A DNA stretch of 37,844 nt from Candidatus Nomurabacteria bacterium. Its GTDB lineage: Bacteria > Patescibacteriota > Minisyncoccia > Phycocordibacterales > UBA9973. The stretch covers positions 1-37,844 of the forward strand of contig JAHFNO010000013.1 of the NCBI GenBank assembly GCA_023267275.1, in the 5' to 3' direction. This document shows, piece after piece, positions 37,561-37,844 of the stretch. Under the pieces are notes generated by a model. It was not told the origin of the DNA, did no database searches, and saw nothing but the letters and a program-made list of their open reading frames with translations. Position numbers and translations under genes: made by a program. Positions within the stretch are counted from its first letter, which is position 1; each line of letters opens with the position of its first letter.

Positions 37561-37665
37561 AGGCTCACTGAGCCTCTCCTGCTACCAGAGAGCAACCGCC
37601 CTCAATGCTTTTAAAAATTTTGCAGGAATTGTCCTGCGATAAATGTCTTCCGGCCAGGGTTGGCC
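37561..37665. ncRNA. candidate structured RNA (four consecutive hairpins)
   Basis: A G+C-rich island in AT-rich DNA with stems AGGCT-cactg-AGCCT (37561-37575), CTCTC/GAGAG (37574-37592), GCAGGA-attg-TCCTGC (37622-37637) and GGCCA-gggt-TGGCC (37652-37665). The first two overlap by two bases and are partly exclusive. There is no ORF on either strand that explains it. No known family was recognised; strand unknown. It could instead be a riboswitch-like leader for the ORF at 37769 or a repeat. Confidence 0.35.
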
Positions 37666-37768
37666 AGGTTGCCAATTACTTACAAGTGTCATATAGGCAA
37701 GATTTAGAGATTAGAAATCCGGCTTTCCGAATTTCCGTTTTGTATTGCATCAAAGTATTCTGTATTGT

Positions 37769-37844
37769 ATGAAAGCAAAAAAAAATTTCTCGAATACAGA
37801 AGGAAGACAGAAATCAAATTTACATATTAAAAAAGCGTGGATGT
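37769..37844 (+). CDS. start of an ORF running off the window
   Basis: From ATG 37769 the frame is open for 25 codons to the window edge (begins MKAKKNFSNTEGRQ). A TATTCT hexamer (37756-37761) lies 7 nt before the ATG, the same spacing as the other leaderless genes here. The stretch is too short for any function call, and a basic, Lys-rich start could arise by chance. Confidence 0.35.
   Translation, partial: MKAKKNFSNTEGRQKSNLHIKKAWM

Overview
The window looks like chromosome from a small-genome Candidate Phyla Radiation (Patescibacteria, probably Parcubacteria-like) bacterium. Evidence: a moderately AT-rich, tightly packed genome; housekeeping genes in short scattered operons; many single-TM or secreted proteins of the kind common in that group; bL9 present; no sign of recoding. 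The assignment is inferred from gene content only. No rRNA, tRNA or CRISPR array was seen.

Layout. 1-1523: end of the ATP synthase operon (atpD 3' part, atpC) with a possible small antisense membrane-protein gene between them. 1524-2594: repeats, hairpins and a lipoprotein gene. 2595-9370: mostly plus-strand housekeeping and envelope genes (ATP-cone/nuclease protein, rsmI, two membrane or secreted proteins, S41 protease, rplI, rpmA, an Ada-like metal-site membrane protein, a CAP-domain protein). 9371-12489: accessory stretch rich in inverted repeats, with a DGQHR/ParB-like protein, a YgjP-type metallopeptidase and a PAP2 phosphatase. 12490-14415: an RluB/RsuA-type pseudouridine synthase whose 3' end is duplicated 1.1 kb downstream; between the copies lie a zeta-toxin-like kinase and a 56-residue ORF. 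14416-24088: minus-strand type I restriction-modification locus (hsdM, hsdS, hsdR, a half hsdS, dinD, a trypsin-like fragment, a 2-TM protein, a second YgjP-type peptidase and a Cys-rich protein) headed by radC. 24178-30952: VOC protein, ABC exporter, a Bacteroidota-type T9SS cargo-like protein, LexA, malic enzyme, PAP2-like protein. 30992-36579: glycosyltransferases, DedA, methyltransferase, lysozyme-like and DUF2914 envelope proteins, YceI. 36633-37844: VanY-type carboxypeptidase, a candidate structured RNA, and the start of another ORF.

Main points. (1) At least sixteen genes have a sigma70-type -10 hexamer 6-8 nt before the start codon, so leaderless transcription looks like the default. 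(2) A palindromic element is inserted in frame in atpC. (3) The zeta-like module is bracketed by 176-bp direct repeats of the rluB 3' end that differ almost only at synonymous sites, which suggests acquisition from a relative rather than simple duplication. (4) Two loop-free palindromes (50 and 34 bp) share words with a large inverted repeat 3 kb away. (5) Two genes look Bacteroidota-derived and share a distinctive 5' leader. (6) A 16-bp palindrome overlaps the -10 and start of the restriction operon, and a GAAC-N4-GTTC LexA-type box lies in the promoter of the lexA gene pair.
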